Assembly (NCBI GenBank): GCA_025594325.1
Contig: JANHCV010000005.1
Coordinates: 2,011,501 to 2,075,500 of the forward strand
Reading direction: 5' to 3'
From: Blastocladiella emersonii ATCC 22665
Lineage: Eukaryota; Blastocladiomycota; Blastocladiomycetes; Blastocladiales; Blastocladiaceae
DNA: 64,000 nucleotides
How positions within the stretch are numbered: the stretch's first letter is position 1; each line of letters opens with the position of its first letter. A model generated the notes under the pieces. The model made no database searches and was not told the origin of the DNA. It was given only the letters and a program-made list of their open reading frames with translations. Below, piece by piece: positions 1 to 12,045 of the stretch. The translations under genes and the position numbers were made by a program.

Positions 1-184
1 AGAAACGCGCGCGCCGCCCCCCTGCTCGCCGGCTGCACGCCGCGCGTGACCGGCGTGACCGCGCCCCGCCCGCGTCGCGCCACGCGTCGCTTCTCCTCGC
101 CCTCCGCCCTCCCATCTCTTGTCCTCGCCCGCGACCGCATGCGACGGCACCCCATGCACTCGATCCAGTAAACCAACCCCCAAC
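1..184. other. Upstream region of IFT52, no gene seen
   Basis: Very CpG-rich, C-biased leader upstream of the first gene. It carries one ACGCGTC at 82-88, about 100 bp before the IFT52 start, the same motif and spacing seen before several other genes here. I see no coding similarity. The left edge of the window cuts it, so any upstream neighbour is out of view. Confidence 0.5.
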
Positions 185-1962
185 ATGATGTCCACGGGCC
201 GCTCCGGCTCGGTCCTCGGGTCAACCATGACGAGCGCCACCGCCGCCGCGCTCGGGTCCTCGGCCGCCATGGGCCAGGGCGCCGCTGGCATGCTCGGCGC
301 GGGCAACGGGTCTGGCGCCTACGCCCGCACCACCGCCCCGCTCAAGGCCCAGCCGCTCATCCTCTTTGACGTGCTCAAGCGCGAGCCCTACTCGCCCAGC
401 ACCTCGCTCAAGGCCATGCAGCGCCGCCTGCGCCAGTCCTTTAAGATTGCCCTGTGCGTTTTCTCCTCGCTTGCCTCCTTCTACGCCGGCAATCCTCACC
501 GCATCTCCCCCTGAACAGCAACAAGGACGAGATCAGCCTTAACCGCATCTTCGAGGCCTCGCTCCTCGTCTTCTGCGGGCCGAGGGAAAAGTTCTCCACC
601 AGCGAGTTCTCCGCCCTCAAGTCCTACCTCGACATTGGCGGCTCCATCCTCTACCTCGTCGGCGAGGGCGGTGAGGCCGCCTCGGGCACCAACTTCAACT
701 ACCTGCTTGAAGAGTACGGCATGTCCGTCAACTCCGGTACGCACCCTCGCCTCGCCTCGCCCCGCCTCGCCGCACCGCCACCTACCCCCCTAACCTCCGT
801 CCAACAACAGACTCGGTCGTCCGAACCTCCTACTACAAGTACTTCCACCCAAAGGAGGCACACGTCGCCAACGGCGTCCTCAACCGCGAGCTCACCCGCG
901 TCGCCCTGCAGTCCTCGTGCAACTCCGCCACGCCCGCTTCGAAGCCCTCGACCGCCTCGAGCCCAACAGCTGCCGCCGCGGCCGCTGCCGCCTCTGAAGG
1001 GTACTTGCGCTCGATTCCATGACCGCGATCTCCGAGCTGACTCTCCTCGCCGTCCAGGTCACTCTCCTTTGTCTACCCGTTCGGCGCCACCATCAACGTC
1101 CAAAAACCCAGCGTCCCCATTCTCAGCTCGGGCTCTGCCTCCTACCCCGTCAACCGCCCCATTGGCGGCGTCTACTCGCATCCCGTACGCGTGTGCCCGC
1201 TACGTCCATCGATCCTCACACTGACCCGCCTCGCAACAACAGAACGGCAAGGGCAAGCTCGCCGTCGTCGCCTCCATCGACATGTTCGCCGACACGTACA
1301 TTGACAAGGAGGACAACGCCAAGCTGTTCCACGTCCTCGTCGACTGGCTGACCTCGGACCGCGTGCACCTCAACCCGATCGACGCCAACGAGCCCGAGAT
1401 CACCGACTACCACTACCTGCCCGACATCACCTCGCTCTCCTCGCACCCGCGCGCCTGCCTGCAGGACACCGAGGACCTGCCGCGCGACTTTACCCGCCTC
1501 TTCGACCACGCCCTCTTCGGCCTCGACCTCTCGCTCGTCCCCGCCGCCCTCACCGCCACCACCGACCTGCGCCTCAAGCACGAGCCATTGACCCTCATCT
1601 CGCCGCAGTTCGAGTCGCCGCTCCCTGCCCTCACCCCCGCCGTCTTCCCGCCCATGCTGCGCGAGCTCCCGCCGCCGCCGCTCGAGCTCTTTGACCTCGA
1701 CGCCCACCTCGCCCCGCCCGCTGCCCGGCTCGCCCAGCTCGCGGCAAAGTGCTCCGACGACGACCTCGAGTACTACCTCCGCGAGGCCGGCGCTATCCTC
1801 GGCGTCCCGTCCTCGACCACTGCGTCGTCGTCGCGGGGAACTGGCGGCAAGGACGCGGCGGCAGCAGCAGCCGAGGTTGGCCCGGCTGCCGCGCGCCGCG
1901 TCCTCGATGTGGCCCTGCGCCAGCTGATTTCGTGGAAGAAGCTCAACCACGGCGCCATGTGA
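185..1962 (+). CDS. IFT52: Intraflagellar transport protein 52 (IFT-B core subunit)
   Basis: IFT52 is a core subunit of the IFT-B train that carries cargo along the flagellar axoneme. Exons by conserved junctions are 185-453, 519-736, 811-1000, 1058-1184 and 1243-1962, giving about 507 aa. Diagnostic blocks in order are GPREKFSTSEF, the GEGGE glycine motif, KYFHPKEAHVANGVLNRE, FVYPFGATINV, NRPIGG, GKLAVVASIDMF, the HLNPIDANEPEI segment and the C-terminal RELPPPPLELFDLD block followed by DDLEYYLREAG. The length is close to the usual size (about 440 aa) plus an Ala/Gly-rich N-terminal extension of about 60 residues. The start is the first of two adjacent ATGs (185, 188) in frame with the conserved region. 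The 3' end faces ATG15 across 71 bp. Its presence means the organism builds a flagellum at some life stage. Confidence 0.95.
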
Positions 1963-2033
1963 GGGCTCATCTCAAATACACTCTTTGATCCAACAGACAT
2001 ATGTACACTGGCGCGTCGGAAGCGCCGAAAGAA

Positions 2034-3765
2034 TCACACAAACTTCCACCCCGAGCAGTCACGGCACTCGGCCTGCGGCGTGCACTGTGGCACCGTCGGC
2101 CACGCCGAGATCACGTAGTCGATCACCTCATGGATCCGGTGGTGCCGGATGTCCACGCCCCACCCGAGCCGCGGCGTCTCGTCAATCGGCTGCGTCGGCG
2201 TCGGTTCTGGGGCTGGCGCGGGCGGCGTCGTGGTGGGTTCGCTACCGGACGGCGGGGTCGTGGTCGAGTTGCCGCTGCCCCATCCCGGCCACCACTTAAC
2301 CTCCGCGTCGTCGTCGGCGGGCGGGCGCGGCGGTGCCTCAACCACTCTAACAGCCGCCGCGTCGTCGCCCGCGTCCTCGCCGTCGAGCGCCTCGCGCACC
2401 GCGTACGTGCACACACGACCGAGGTGGCACTTGGTCTCCATGGCGTACCCGGCAAAGTAGCACGACGAGCGCGGGCCGCGGCACCGGCCAATGAAGATCG
2501 GGTCGGCGTTGTGGCCAAAGTGGTAGATGGGCAGGTGCGCCGTGTCCTCGGCAAACAACCCAATGAGCCCGAGCCGCTCGGCGAAGAGCCGCTCGCCCGG
2601 CGCCTCGAAGGTGACGGCGGCGGTGCGGTACGTGGTGGCGAGGAGCGACGACAGCGCGCCGCCGAGCGAGTGGCCCGTCAGCCAGATGGTCGCGTTCGGG
2701 TACAGGAGCGACGTGGCCTTGTACAGGTCCTAGCGCGGGTTTGCGTGGTGAGTGCACGCCGTGCGTAGTCGCGCGGTCAGGCTCGCGTACCTGCCCAGCC
2801 GCGTAGTATGACGACTCGTAGCTGGTCGCGTTCCTGAGGCACGCGGCGTCGCACTGCGACGACCCGCGGAAGCAGTCGCACACGGTGCGCCAGGTGCGGT
2901 CGACGTGGGCGCAGCAGCACGAGAACATGCGGTTGTCCTGGAGGAGGTGGGTGCAATCGATGAGACTTTGCGGCGGGGCGAGAGGGTGGGGTTACGTACG
3001 TTAAGCTTGTCCTTGGGCGCCGTGTCGCCGCCGATCCCGAGAAACACGGCGGTGGTGCCCTTGATGTCGATGATGGCGAGGTCCTGCTGCGCGTTGGCGT
3101 AGACGTAGCCGCGGAGCCCGTCGTCGGTCCAGCCGAACGACTCGTTCTATATCCCGGAGAGTGAGTTTCTGGCGAGGCGGGAGGCGTGCAAGAGCAAGGC
3201 GTACCGTGAAAAAGTGATCGAGCGGCTCCCAGTCGCCGTTGGTCGGCAGCGTGTAGGCGTTGGCGGTCATCTTGGCGAAGGCGAGGACCGTGTCCTTATC
3301 GGTCACGTCGGGTGCTGGGATGGCCGCGTCGTCGTCGGCTGCGGACACCGCCGAGTCGTCTCCGGAAGCGAAGAACGAGTCGGAGGACGACTGGTAGAGC
3401 GCTTGTCCGCTCAGCGGGGACACTGGCGCGGGCGGGGATGTGCGAATCTCAAACGACGAGTCGGCCCACGCCGATGCGGAGCCTGACGACCGGTCGAGCG
3501 CGTAAACCCCGCCGACGGGCCGGGCTGGTGGGTCGGGCCGGCCGCGGCCGCGCGCGTGCGCAGCAGCCGAGAGCGCGTCGATGGTCTCGGGCGGAGCCAT
3601 GGGGCGGTGGAGGACCTGGGCGAGCCGGAGCGTGTGCGTTGCTTCGGCGTCTGGTGCCTCGTAGCGGCGGGATGCAGCGCCGCTGGGAGCCGGCAGGCAG
3701 GCGAGGAGCAGGGCGCACAGCGCGGCCAGCGGGAGGGCGGCGCGCAAGCGGGCGGCGGGTGGCAT
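2034..3765 (-). CDS. ATG15: Autophagic vacuolar phospholipase ATG15
   Basis: ATG15 is a class-3 lipase that reaches the vacuole through the secretory route and disintegrates autophagic and multivesicular-body membranes. Exons (minus strand) are 3765-3205, 3146-3000, 2937-2791 and 2729-2034, about 516 aa. An N-terminal hydrophobic segment (LPLAALCALLLACLPA) is a signal peptide or signal anchor. The family core follows: GWTDDGLRGYVY, IDIKGTT, the Cys-rich FSCCCAHVDRTWRTVCDC region, the catalytic serine motif GHSLGG, TFEAPGE, YHFGHNADPIFIG and YAMETKCHLG. A Thr/Pro-rich linker of about 60 residues is inserted near the C-terminus before the HHRIHEVIDYV helix. It is divergent with GID8 (289 bp between the starts), and an ACGCGTC lies in that gap. 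ATG15 of this type is typical of fungi. Confidence 0.95.
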
Positions 3766-3912
3766 GGTGTGGCGATGGGCGGGCGTGGTAGTGCGCAAGG
3801 TCGGTTCTGTATACATGAGCGGTGCGTGTAGCTGCAGTAAGAGCGGCGATGCGATGCGAGGCCGATGGGGGAGGGAAGCGCGGCCGGGCCGATGGAGGGA
3901 CCCGCCGAAGCC

Positions 3913-3920
3913 GACGCGTC
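3913..3920. promoter_or_regulatory. GACGCGTC palindrome in the ATG15/GID8 divergent promoter
   Basis: An 8-bp palindrome containing ACGCGT lies 148 bp from the ATG15 start and 135 bp from the GID8 start. It equals the MluI cell-cycle box core bound by MBF-type factors in yeasts. Its function here is inferred only from sequence and from recurrence at other promoters in the window. Confidence 0.35.
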
Positions 3921-4054
3921 GCCCACGTGAGCCGGTGGCCCGCCGCGTTCTCTTGTCGCGCGCCGACTCGCGCCATCGCCTCTCCCCCACGCCCATGCGA
4001 ACGGCCCCGACCCTCTCCTGCAACGTAACACGTCACACCGCACCGCACGCAACC

Positions 4055-4893
4055 ATGAGCCAGGCGCCCAAGAAGGAGGTGATCCCGCGCGCCGACTGGG
4101 AGGCGCGGCTCGAGCAGTCGGGCGTGGCCAAGGACGACCTCAACAAGCTGATTCTCAACTACCTCGTCATCGAGGGGTACAAGGACGCCGCCGAGGTCTT
4201 CTGCGAGGAGACCCACCTGGCCCCCAGCGTCAACCTCGCCTCGATCCAGGACCGCATGATGATCCGCACCGCCATCCAGGACGGCCGCGTCGACGACGCC
4301 GTCGACCGCGTCAACGACCTCGACCCGGACATTCTCGAGACCAACCCGCGCCTCTTCTTCCACCTGCAGCAGCAGAAGCTCATTGAGCTGATCCGCGCCG
4401 GCGACGTGGCTGCCGCCCTCGCCTTCGCCCAGGACGAGCTGGCCCCTCGCGGCGAGGAGAACGTGCGCTCGCTCACCCCCGTTCCTCTCCGGCTGGCCAC
4501 GCACTGACCCCTCCTTTCGTGGGTGTAGCCCGAGTTCCTCGCCGAGCTCGAGCGCACGCTGGCGCTGCTCGTGTTCGGGCAGTCGGCCGACTCGCCCGTG
4601 GCCGACCTGCTCGACATGGCGCAGCGGCTCAAGACGGCCGGCGAGATGAACGCGTCGATCCTGCTCGCCCAGTCGCAGGAGAAGGGTACCTTGAGAGTGG
4701 ATTTGAGTCGATTCCGATCACCTCTGACCTGCTCACCGCGTGCGTAGACCCCAAGCTGCCGATGCTGCTCCGGTCACTGGCATGGGCCCAGTCCACGCTC
4801 GGCGAGATGGCCGTGTTCCCGCGTATCGACGACCCCGTCTCGGGCCACCTCGTCGTCCCCGCCGAGTGCGAGGGCCCCGACATGCAGTTCTGA
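4055..4893 (+). CDS. GID8: GID8-like LisH-CTLH-CRA protein (GID/CTLH E3 ligase subunit)
   Basis: GID8/TWA1 is a scaffold subunit of the GID/CTLH ubiquitin ligase, which in yeast degrades gluconeogenic enzymes. Exons are 4055-4462, 4529-4685 and 4748-4893, 236 aa, close to the family length of about 230. The LisH motif is at residues 25-57 (LNKLILNYLVIEGYKDAAEVF). The CTLH part follows (IRTAIQDGRVDDAVDRVNDL, then FFHLQQQKLIELIRAGD). The CRA part runs from FLAELERTLALLVF to the C-terminus. The start at 4055 opens the conserved MSQAPKKEVI leader, and upstream sequence in the frame is not conserved. It is divergent from ATG15 and convergent with ARPC2, with 109 bp between the stops, including an A12 run near 4930. 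Confidence 0.92.
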
Positions 4894-5002
4894 CGCGTTC
4901 CGACAACTCAATGCGAGTGTAAGAGAGAAAAAAAAAAAAAGCAAAATTGATCAAGGGGGCACGTTTGGGGGCGGGTACAAGGCGTGATAGGCCATCTACC
5001 GC

Positions 5003-6047
5003 CTAGGCGCGTCGCACAAAGGTCCGACCGCTACATAAGAGAGTGGTGAGGGAGGATCAGGACGAGTAACCGCAGCGAGTACGCACCTGGCCGTCTTCTT
5101 CTCGCCGGAGGGGGCCTCGGGCTTGGCGCGGTTGAGGACCTTGAGGAAGGTGTCGACGCGGGCGCGCATGCGGCTGTGCATGTAGGCCTTGGAGCACTTG
5201 ATGTGGTAGTGGAGGTAGTCGCGGAACAGCTGGATGCGCGAGATGGTGGCGTCGCGTGTGGCCACGTCGGCGAAATGCTGCGGGAACAGGACAAAGGTCA
5301 CGTAGCCGACATTGTCACCAGCGGGGACATTGTCGAGGCCGCGCAGCTCGAGCGGCGGGTCGCGCGGCGTGTAGAGCACGCTGGGCGCGTTCATGCACGA
5401 GGGCTGGCGGCGCGCATCGACAAACTCCTGCAGGAACACCTTGGCGAACATGCGGTCCGTGTCCTCCTTGAACTGGGTGGCGAAGATGACCGTGACGCGG
5501 TCGGGCTGGGCCTGCAGGAAGATGGACTCGCCCTCGCGGAAGTTGACGGCGAGCACGGGCGACGTGGTCTTGTCGGCCTGCGCGGCAAAGGCGGTGTGGA
5601 ACGGCGCGGCCATGGCGTGGCGCTTGAGCAGCGGCACGTTGGCCAGCGCGTGGGCGGCCTTGTCGGCGTCGGCGGCGAGCGCGGCCATGTCGAGGCGCAG
5701 CGTCACGTCGTAGCCCTGCTCGGGCTCGTCAAGCAGCTGGTCGGCAAACACGGCGCGCAGCACGTCGGCGGCGCCGTACGCGGCGAGCTCGGCGTAGCAC
5801 CGCAGGGCCAGCGACACGTGCAGGACCGACTTGTCCTCGGCGGCGGTCCACACGTGGTACGACGCGCCGTCAAAGTCGGCGACGCGCAGCGAAATAGCGT
5901 CGGCGTGCTCCCTAGGGACGGGCGCGCGCCAGGGGCGTCAGCAGCAGTGGGCGGGGGAGCATGCGCGCGGAGCAGCGAGGCCTACCCGGCGATCCGCGCC
6001 TGCAGGACCTCGAGCAGGATGGCGTGGTGGTTGTCGAGCAGGATCAT
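5003..6047 (-). CDS. ARPC2: Arp2/3 complex subunit 2 (p34-Arc)
   Basis: ARPC2 is the largest structural subunit of the Arp2/3 actin nucleator and contacts the mother filament. Exons are 6047-5986, 5911-5087 and 5030-5003, about 304 aa, matching the family length. The protein opens with MILLDNHHAILLEVLQARI, as in other ARPC2 proteins. It then shows VADFDGASYHV, the VLAVNFREGESIFLQ strand, PDRVTVIFATQFKEDTD, APSVLYTPRDPPLELRG, GYVTFVLFPQH and the hallmark FRDYLHYHIKCSKAYMHSRM followed by FLKVLNRAKP. Reading through the last intron would add a non-conserved tail; splicing it gives a short KTASGRTFVRRA terminus like the conserved one. It is divergent from CK2 beta and shares a 386-bp promoter gap with it. 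Confidence 0.95.
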
Positions 6048-6433
6048 GGTGCGTTCGTAGCAGCGGCTGCAGCGATGGTCAGGGTTCGGGTGCGGGGAGA
6101 ATGAGAGTCGCGGTCGGTGGCGGCCGAGGTCGGGGAGCGAGCGGTGGCGGCCGAAAAGCGACGCGAGCAGATCAGCCGCGCGTGTCACGTGCGCCGTGCC
6201 GCCGCCCTTCCCGCGCCTCGCCGCGCCGCGCACATCTGCGGCCGCGGCCGTCCCTGCCCCCGCCCCCGCAACGCACCCCGACCGGCCTCGCCCCGCCGCC
6301 CGCCACTCCCCGCAACGCAACGCTACGCAATCGCTCCGAGCCGGGCCCGCGCCGTCGACCCGACCCGACCCGCGCCCCCTCCCCGCCTGCACCCGCCTCC
6401 ACGTTGTTCCCCCTCGTCCTCCTCGCCATCTTC
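6048..6433. other. Divergent promoter gap ARPC2/CK2 beta
   Basis: A 386-bp C-rich gap lies between two start codons pointing outward. Open frames through it are low-complexity Pro/Arg readings of GC-rich DNA without recognisable domains. I find no ACGCGT here, unlike several other divergent gaps in the window. Confidence 0.5.
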
Positions 6434-7737
6434 ATGTTCGCGGGCGGCTGGTTCGGCCTCGGCGCCGCCCAACCCGACGGCGCCTCGCGCAGCCGATCCA
6501 CCACCGCCTCCTCGCCCACCGCCCCGCGCCTCGCCGGCGCCCGCTCCGCCGCTGCCGCTGCCGCCGGTGGGGACGATGACCCGAACGGCGCCGACGCGCT
6601 TGACGCCGAGGGCGTGGCCGCCGGCCTGATGCTCGGCGAGGGCGGCGACCCCGCGAGCGGCGACCTGCCGCCGCCCGAGGAGTGGGACGAGTCGTCGGCC
6701 TCGTTCACGTCCGACGAGGACTCGGAGACCGCGTCCGACGACTCGCAGTTCGACCTCGACGCCGACTCGGACGACGACGAGGACGATTCCGAGGACGAGG
6801 ACCTGGCGTGGATCCCGTGGTTCACGGGCCTCAACGGCAACGAGTACCTCACCCTCGTCGCCGAGCCCTTTATCGAGGACGAGTTTAACCTCACGGGCCT
6901 CGCCGCCATGGTCCCCTACTTCCACGAGGCCCTCAACGTCATCCTCGACCGCGATACCCACGACGGCGTCGACGTGGACCTCGTCGAGTCGTCGGCCCAG
7001 CTCCTCTACATGCTGATCCACGCCCGCTTCATTGCCACCAAGCAGGGCCTGCAGAGCATGGTGCGCTCTTGTTGAGCTCGTCCCTCTCTCTGTGAGCACC
7101 CGGACTAACCACTCGCCCCGATCCCACTCCACTCCAGCTCAACAAGCTCGAGAACCGCGAATTCGGCACATGTCCGCGCACCTTCTGCTACAACTACCCG
7201 CTCCTCCCGCTCGGCGAGTACGACCACCCGGGCATGGGCAACGTCAAGCTCTACTGCCACTCGTGCCACGACATGTACAACGTCCCGAGCACCCGCCTCG
7301 GCCGCCTCGACGGCGCCGCCTTCGGCTCCACCTTCCCGCACCTCCTCTTCACCACCTACCCGGACCTGCACTCCCACATCCTCGGCCTCACCCGCGACCC
7401 CGGCCCGCTCCAGGTCGCCTACGTGCCGCGCATCTTCGGCTTCCGCGTCTCCGAGGCCGCCGACTCGCCCGACGCGCCCCGCATGGGCTGGCTGCGCCAC
7501 GTCCCCGGCCTCAACCTGCGCACCGGCTTTGTCCGGGAACCGTCCCCACCCCCCGCCGACTCGGACGCGGCCGCCGATCCGCTCTCGGGCGACAGCGACC
7601 GCGGGGACGGCGACCGCGGCGTGTCCGAATCCAATCGGACCGCGGACCCGCTCGACGACACGCTCCGCGCCTCCGCCGCCGCACCGACCCCGACCTCGGC
7701 CGCGGGATCGCCCACTGCTCCAAAATCATTGGCATAA
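6434..7737 (+). CDS. CKB: Casein kinase 2 regulatory (beta) subunit
   Basis: The CK2 beta dimer holds the two catalytic subunits and steers substrate choice. Exons are 6434-7060 and 7138-7737, about 408 aa, much longer than the roughly 215 aa of animals. The core begins with WIPWFTGLNGNEYL and FIEDEFNLTGL at about residue 128. It contains LLYMLIHARFIATKQGLQ, then the zinc ribbon C-x4-C (CPRTFC) and C-x2-C (YCHSC), and YVPRIFGFRVSE near the end. Before the core lies an N-terminal extension of about 125 residues ending in a strongly acidic Asp/Glu/Ser tract. After the core is a Ser/Pro/Asp-rich tail of about 75 residues. The ATG at 6434 is the first plausible start; an upstream spliced start cannot be excluded. 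The single intron begins gtgcgc. Confidence 0.93.
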
Positions 7738-7895
7738 CATTATATCGTAACGATTTATCCATTCCCGCGCTATTCGTGACTCAAAACGCGGTCGCGTGAC
7801 CCTCGCGCCGCGAGCGTCCCGTCCCTTTTTGCTCCTGCTCGTCTCACACCCACCGTCCCGCACTTCACCTCTTGCCAAACATCACGCACCCCGCC

Positions 7896-10800
7896 ATGTC
7901 ATCCAAACGAGTTAAAGCAAACGCGCCATCGGCCACCGAGGCATGTCATGAGCCATGTATTCTACTCGGGTCGGCCGGCCTACTGCTGATCCCAGCTTGA
8001 CTGGACCCCGCCAGCGCAACTCTTGCTCTTGTTCGGCCATGGGATCTGCTTCCCGCATACTGGTCCCGGTCCTGAGAGGGCCGCTCATGGGTCAAGCGTG
8101 CTTGTCGCCAAGAACCCGGAGTCTTCTGTGGCCGGCCAGCAGCAGGCCTGATCGCAACAGCCGCCCGATCCTGCCAAAGTTGTGGAGAATCCCCACCCCT
8201 AACGCAAGAGCCGTGGATCCGACCTGTAGAAGGCGGACCGGATCAAGCGCTACGCCTTCCTGCTCGGCCAGACCGACCTCTTTGCCCACTTTCTTGGCGA
8301 GGACGTGATCAATGCGCTCAAGGAGGAAACGTCCGGCAAGGGACGCGGCAAGGGCGGCCAGGCCGGGTACCTATCTCCTCGCATCGCGCGGTCGCGCAAA
8401 GGGCCCGTAACGCTGACACTCGCTTGGCCTGTAGCTCGCGCCGTCACCGCAAGACCGAGGCCGAGGAGGACGCGGAGCTCATCAACGACGACGACGATGA
8501 CGACGAGCAGATGACCAAGGTCTTTACCGAGTCTCCGTCCTGTACGCCCGTTTGCTGACTGCTCATTCCTCCGCTCCGCTCACGCTGACCTTCCCGATAT
8601 TCAGATGTCGTTGGCGGCACGATGCGCGACTACCAGCTCCAGGGCCTCAACTGGATGATCTCGCTCTACGACAACGGCGTGAACGGGATCCTCGCCGACG
8701 AGATGGGTCTGGGTAAGACGCTGCAGACCATCTCGTTCCTCGGCTACCTCAAGCACTTCCGCGACGTCTCGGGCCCACACCTCGTCGTCGTCCCCAAGAG
8801 CACCCTGCACAACTGGTTCTCCGAGTTCCAGCGCTGGGTCCCCTCGCTTGACGTCTTTGTCTTCCACGGCAACAAGGACGAGCGACAGGAGCTCATCAGC
8901 TCGCGCCTCGTGTCGCGCTCGTTCGACGTGTGCGTCACGTCGTACGAAATGTGCCTGCGGGAGCAGAGCCAGCTCAAGAAGATCAACTTCGAGTCCATCG
9001 TCATCGACGAGGCCCACCGCATCAAGAACGAGCAGTCGGCGCTGTCCAAGATCATGCGCGAGCTCCACTCGCGCAACCGCCTCCTCATCACGGGCACGCC
9101 GCTGCAGAACAACCTGCACGAGCTGTGGGCGCTGCTCAACTTCCTCCTGCCCGACGTGTTCCACGACTCGGACACGTTCACCAATTGGGTCCAGAGCGGC
9201 GAGGAGCGCGTCGAGCAGCTCCACCGCGTCCTCCAGCCGTTCCTGCTCCGCCGCGTCAAGTCGCAGGTCGAGAAGTCGCTGCTGCCCAAGAAGCGCCTCG
9301 ACATCTACGTGACCATGAGCGCCATGCAGAAGAAGTGGTACCAGCAGATCCTCGAGAAGAACGTGGACGCGGTCAACGGCGCCATCGGCGCCAACAAGTC
9401 GTCGCGCACCCGGCTCCTCAACATCGTCATGCAGCTGCGCAAGTGCTGCAACCACCCGTACCTGTTCGAGGGCGCTGAGCCCGGCCCGCCCTACACCACC
9501 GACTTCCACCTCGTCGCCAACTCGGGCAAGATGCTCGTCCTTGACAAGCTCCTGGCGCGGCTGCGCGCCGCGGGCTCGCGCGTGCTCATCTTCTCGCAGA
9601 TGTCGCGCATGCTCGACATCCTCGAGGACTACTGCCAGTGGCGCGACTTCGAGTACTGCCGCATCGACGGCGGCACCGCCCACGAGGACCGCATCCGCGC
9701 CATTGACGACTACAATGCGCCCGACTCGTCCAAGTTCGTGTTCCTGCTAACCACGCGCGCCGGCGGTCTCGGCATCAACCTGACGACCGCGGATACGGTC
9801 ATCTTCATGGACGTGGACTGGAATCCCCAGAGGTACGCTGTCTCGTGCCCGGTTCATGCGAGGACCTCCACTCACGTTGTGTATCCTTTCATAGTGATTT
9901 GCAGGCCGAGGACCGCGCGCATCGCATTGGCCAGCAGAAGCAGGTCGTCGTCTACCGCCTCATCTCCGAGAACGCCATCGACGAGAAGATCCTCGGTACG
10001 TCATTGATCCGCTATTGGCAATCCCTGGACCGTGTCCTCACCGCTCTCCCACTCCAGAGCGCGCAACGCAAAAGATGCAGCTCGACCGCATGGTCATCCA
10101 GAGCCAGCTCAAGCCCGCCGCGGGTGGATCCGGTACCACCGGCGCCGCGGCAGGGGCCGAGAAGGAGACGGCCAGCGACTACCTCGCCATGATCCGACAC
10201 GGCGCTGCCGCCATGTTCCACGGCGACGGGTCGGCCGACGGCCAGGACGTGGACGTCGAGGAGCTCCTGCGGCGGTCCGAGGAGCGGTCGGCGGAGCTCA
10301 ACGCCAAGTACGCCAACGCACGCGTCGAGGACCTCGTCCGCCTCAACCACTCGGCGTACGAGTGGGACGGAGAGGACTACCGCAAGAAGAAGCAGGGCAA
10401 GATGGCCGGTGGCTTCGAGTGGATCGGCCCTGCCAAGCGCGACCGCCGCGGCGGGAACGACACTGCGTCGGACCGCGCCGTTGGTGGGCCGAGCGCGCCC
10501 AAGAAGCCTAAGCTCCAGGTCATCCTCCCGACGTTCCCCGACTTCCAGTTCTTCGACAAGCGCTTCGTCGAGCTCAAGATCCGCGAGTTCTGGCAGGAAC
10601 TGGTACGCCCACCGATGCTGACTGGACCTCCACTAAACCCTCAGCTGACCTCAACTCTGACCTTGTGTAGCGCGCGGACAAGGAGAAGCTCGAGGATCTC
10701 GAGACGGCGGACCATGCTTCGGCCATGGCTGCTGAGCCGCTGACCGCCGACGAGGAAAAGGAGATGCGCGAGCTCGAGTCCAAGGCCTTCACCAACTGGA

Positions 10801-11534
10801 CCAAGCGCGAGTTCAACGCCTTCCTCCGCGCACACGATAAGCACGGGCGCGCCGACCTGGCCGGTATCGCGGCCGAGCTGGCCGAGACGGGCAAGACCGA
10901 GGACGAGGTCCGCGCGTACGCTGCCGTGTTCTGGGAGCGGTTCCGCGAGCTCGACGGATGGGAGAAGCGGATTGGCGACATCGAGAAGGCCGAGCGGCGC
11001 CACCGGCAGGACGTGGAGATCGGCATCTTCGCGCAGCTGCTCCTCGACGCGTGCGAGGGCAACCCGCTCCTCACGCTGCCGCTCCACTACAACCCCAAGA
11101 CCCGCGGCAAGCCGTACTCGGACGACGAGGACCGGTTCCTCGTCGTCACGGCCATCCGCTACGGCCTCGACCGCCACGACGTGTACGAGCACGTCCACGC
11201 CCAGGTCCAGCGCTCGCCCGTGTTCCGCTTCTCGTGGTACGCGCGCTCGCGCACGCCCGTCGAGCTCGGCAAGCGTATTGTGGCGGTGCTCAGCGTGCTG
11301 CTCAAGGAAGGGCCCGGGCCTGCCGCCGAGGCGCGCCGCAAGATGCCCGTCACGGCCACGGCGCTGCCGGTCTCCCCGCTAGTGGGCGCAACGACGGCGG
11401 CGGCCAAGCGTAAGCGCGGCGAGGCGCCGGCCGCCGTGACGGCGACGACTGACGACGATGGACTGGCCGGGAGCGACAGCGCAAGCGAGAGCGACCACCC
11501 GTCGTCCGCGTCGAAACGTGTTAAGATTGAATAA
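7896..11534 (+). CDS. ISWI-family chromatin remodeling ATPase
   Basis: ISWI ATPases slide nucleosomes. Firm exons are 8230-8366, 8435-8541, 8605-9832, 9895-9995, 10058-10602 and 10671-11534 (994 codons including the stop). The protein has an AutoN-type segment ([11 protein letters not shown]), the SNF2 helicase with DEMGLGKT (Walker A), [44 protein letters not shown] and DRAHRIGQ. After it come HAND ([10 protein letters not shown], ending near [13 protein letters not shown]), SANT ([20 protein letters not shown]) and SLIDE ([20 protein letters not shown] to [10 protein letters not shown]). The 5' end is unresolved. The likely start at 7896 reads [16 protein letters not shown], but the first splice or splices between about 7945 and 8229 cannot be fixed; the last acceptor is ctgtag at 8229. 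The stop is only 50 bp from that of the convergent ataxin-10 gene. Confidence 0.93.
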
Positions 11535-11584
11535 TGGCTCAGGTGACACACTACATAAACCGCGGGTTCGCCGCTTCTACCTTA

Positions 11585-12009
11585 CTACTGTCCCGTCCCC
11601 TTCTTGAGGATGCGTTCGCGCAGCTTGCTTGAGTCGATCTTGAGCTCCTCGAGCATCTCGGTCGTCGAGTCGGCCACGTCCATGGCCTTGAGCTGGTTGA
11701 CGACGGCCTGGTTCTCCGCGTTGTACTTGAGCAGCGCAGAAAGGCAGTAGATGGCGTACTCGCGGATGTCTACACAGAAGGAATCAGAGGGCGGGAGTTA
11801 GCGTCGCATTGGAGCGGGGCGCACGAGGACAAGGGATCGTACAGGGATGGTTGTCGTCGTAGTTGCAGTGGTTCAAGACGAGCTGGAGTCCACCAAGCTC
11901 GCGTGCCGCGTCCTGGTTGGCGCGATGATCGGTGACCAGCTGAGCAAGAATCAAGATGAGGAGCTTTTTGGTCCCAAAAATGCCGTGGTACACGGACTCT
12001 TGCTGGTCG

Positions 12010-12045
<36 letters not shown>

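Noticed and set aside
8601-9683. 360-codon antisense frame across the ISWI helicase
   Set aside because: A shadow frame caused by high GC at third codon positions. The sense strand encodes conserved helicase motifs.
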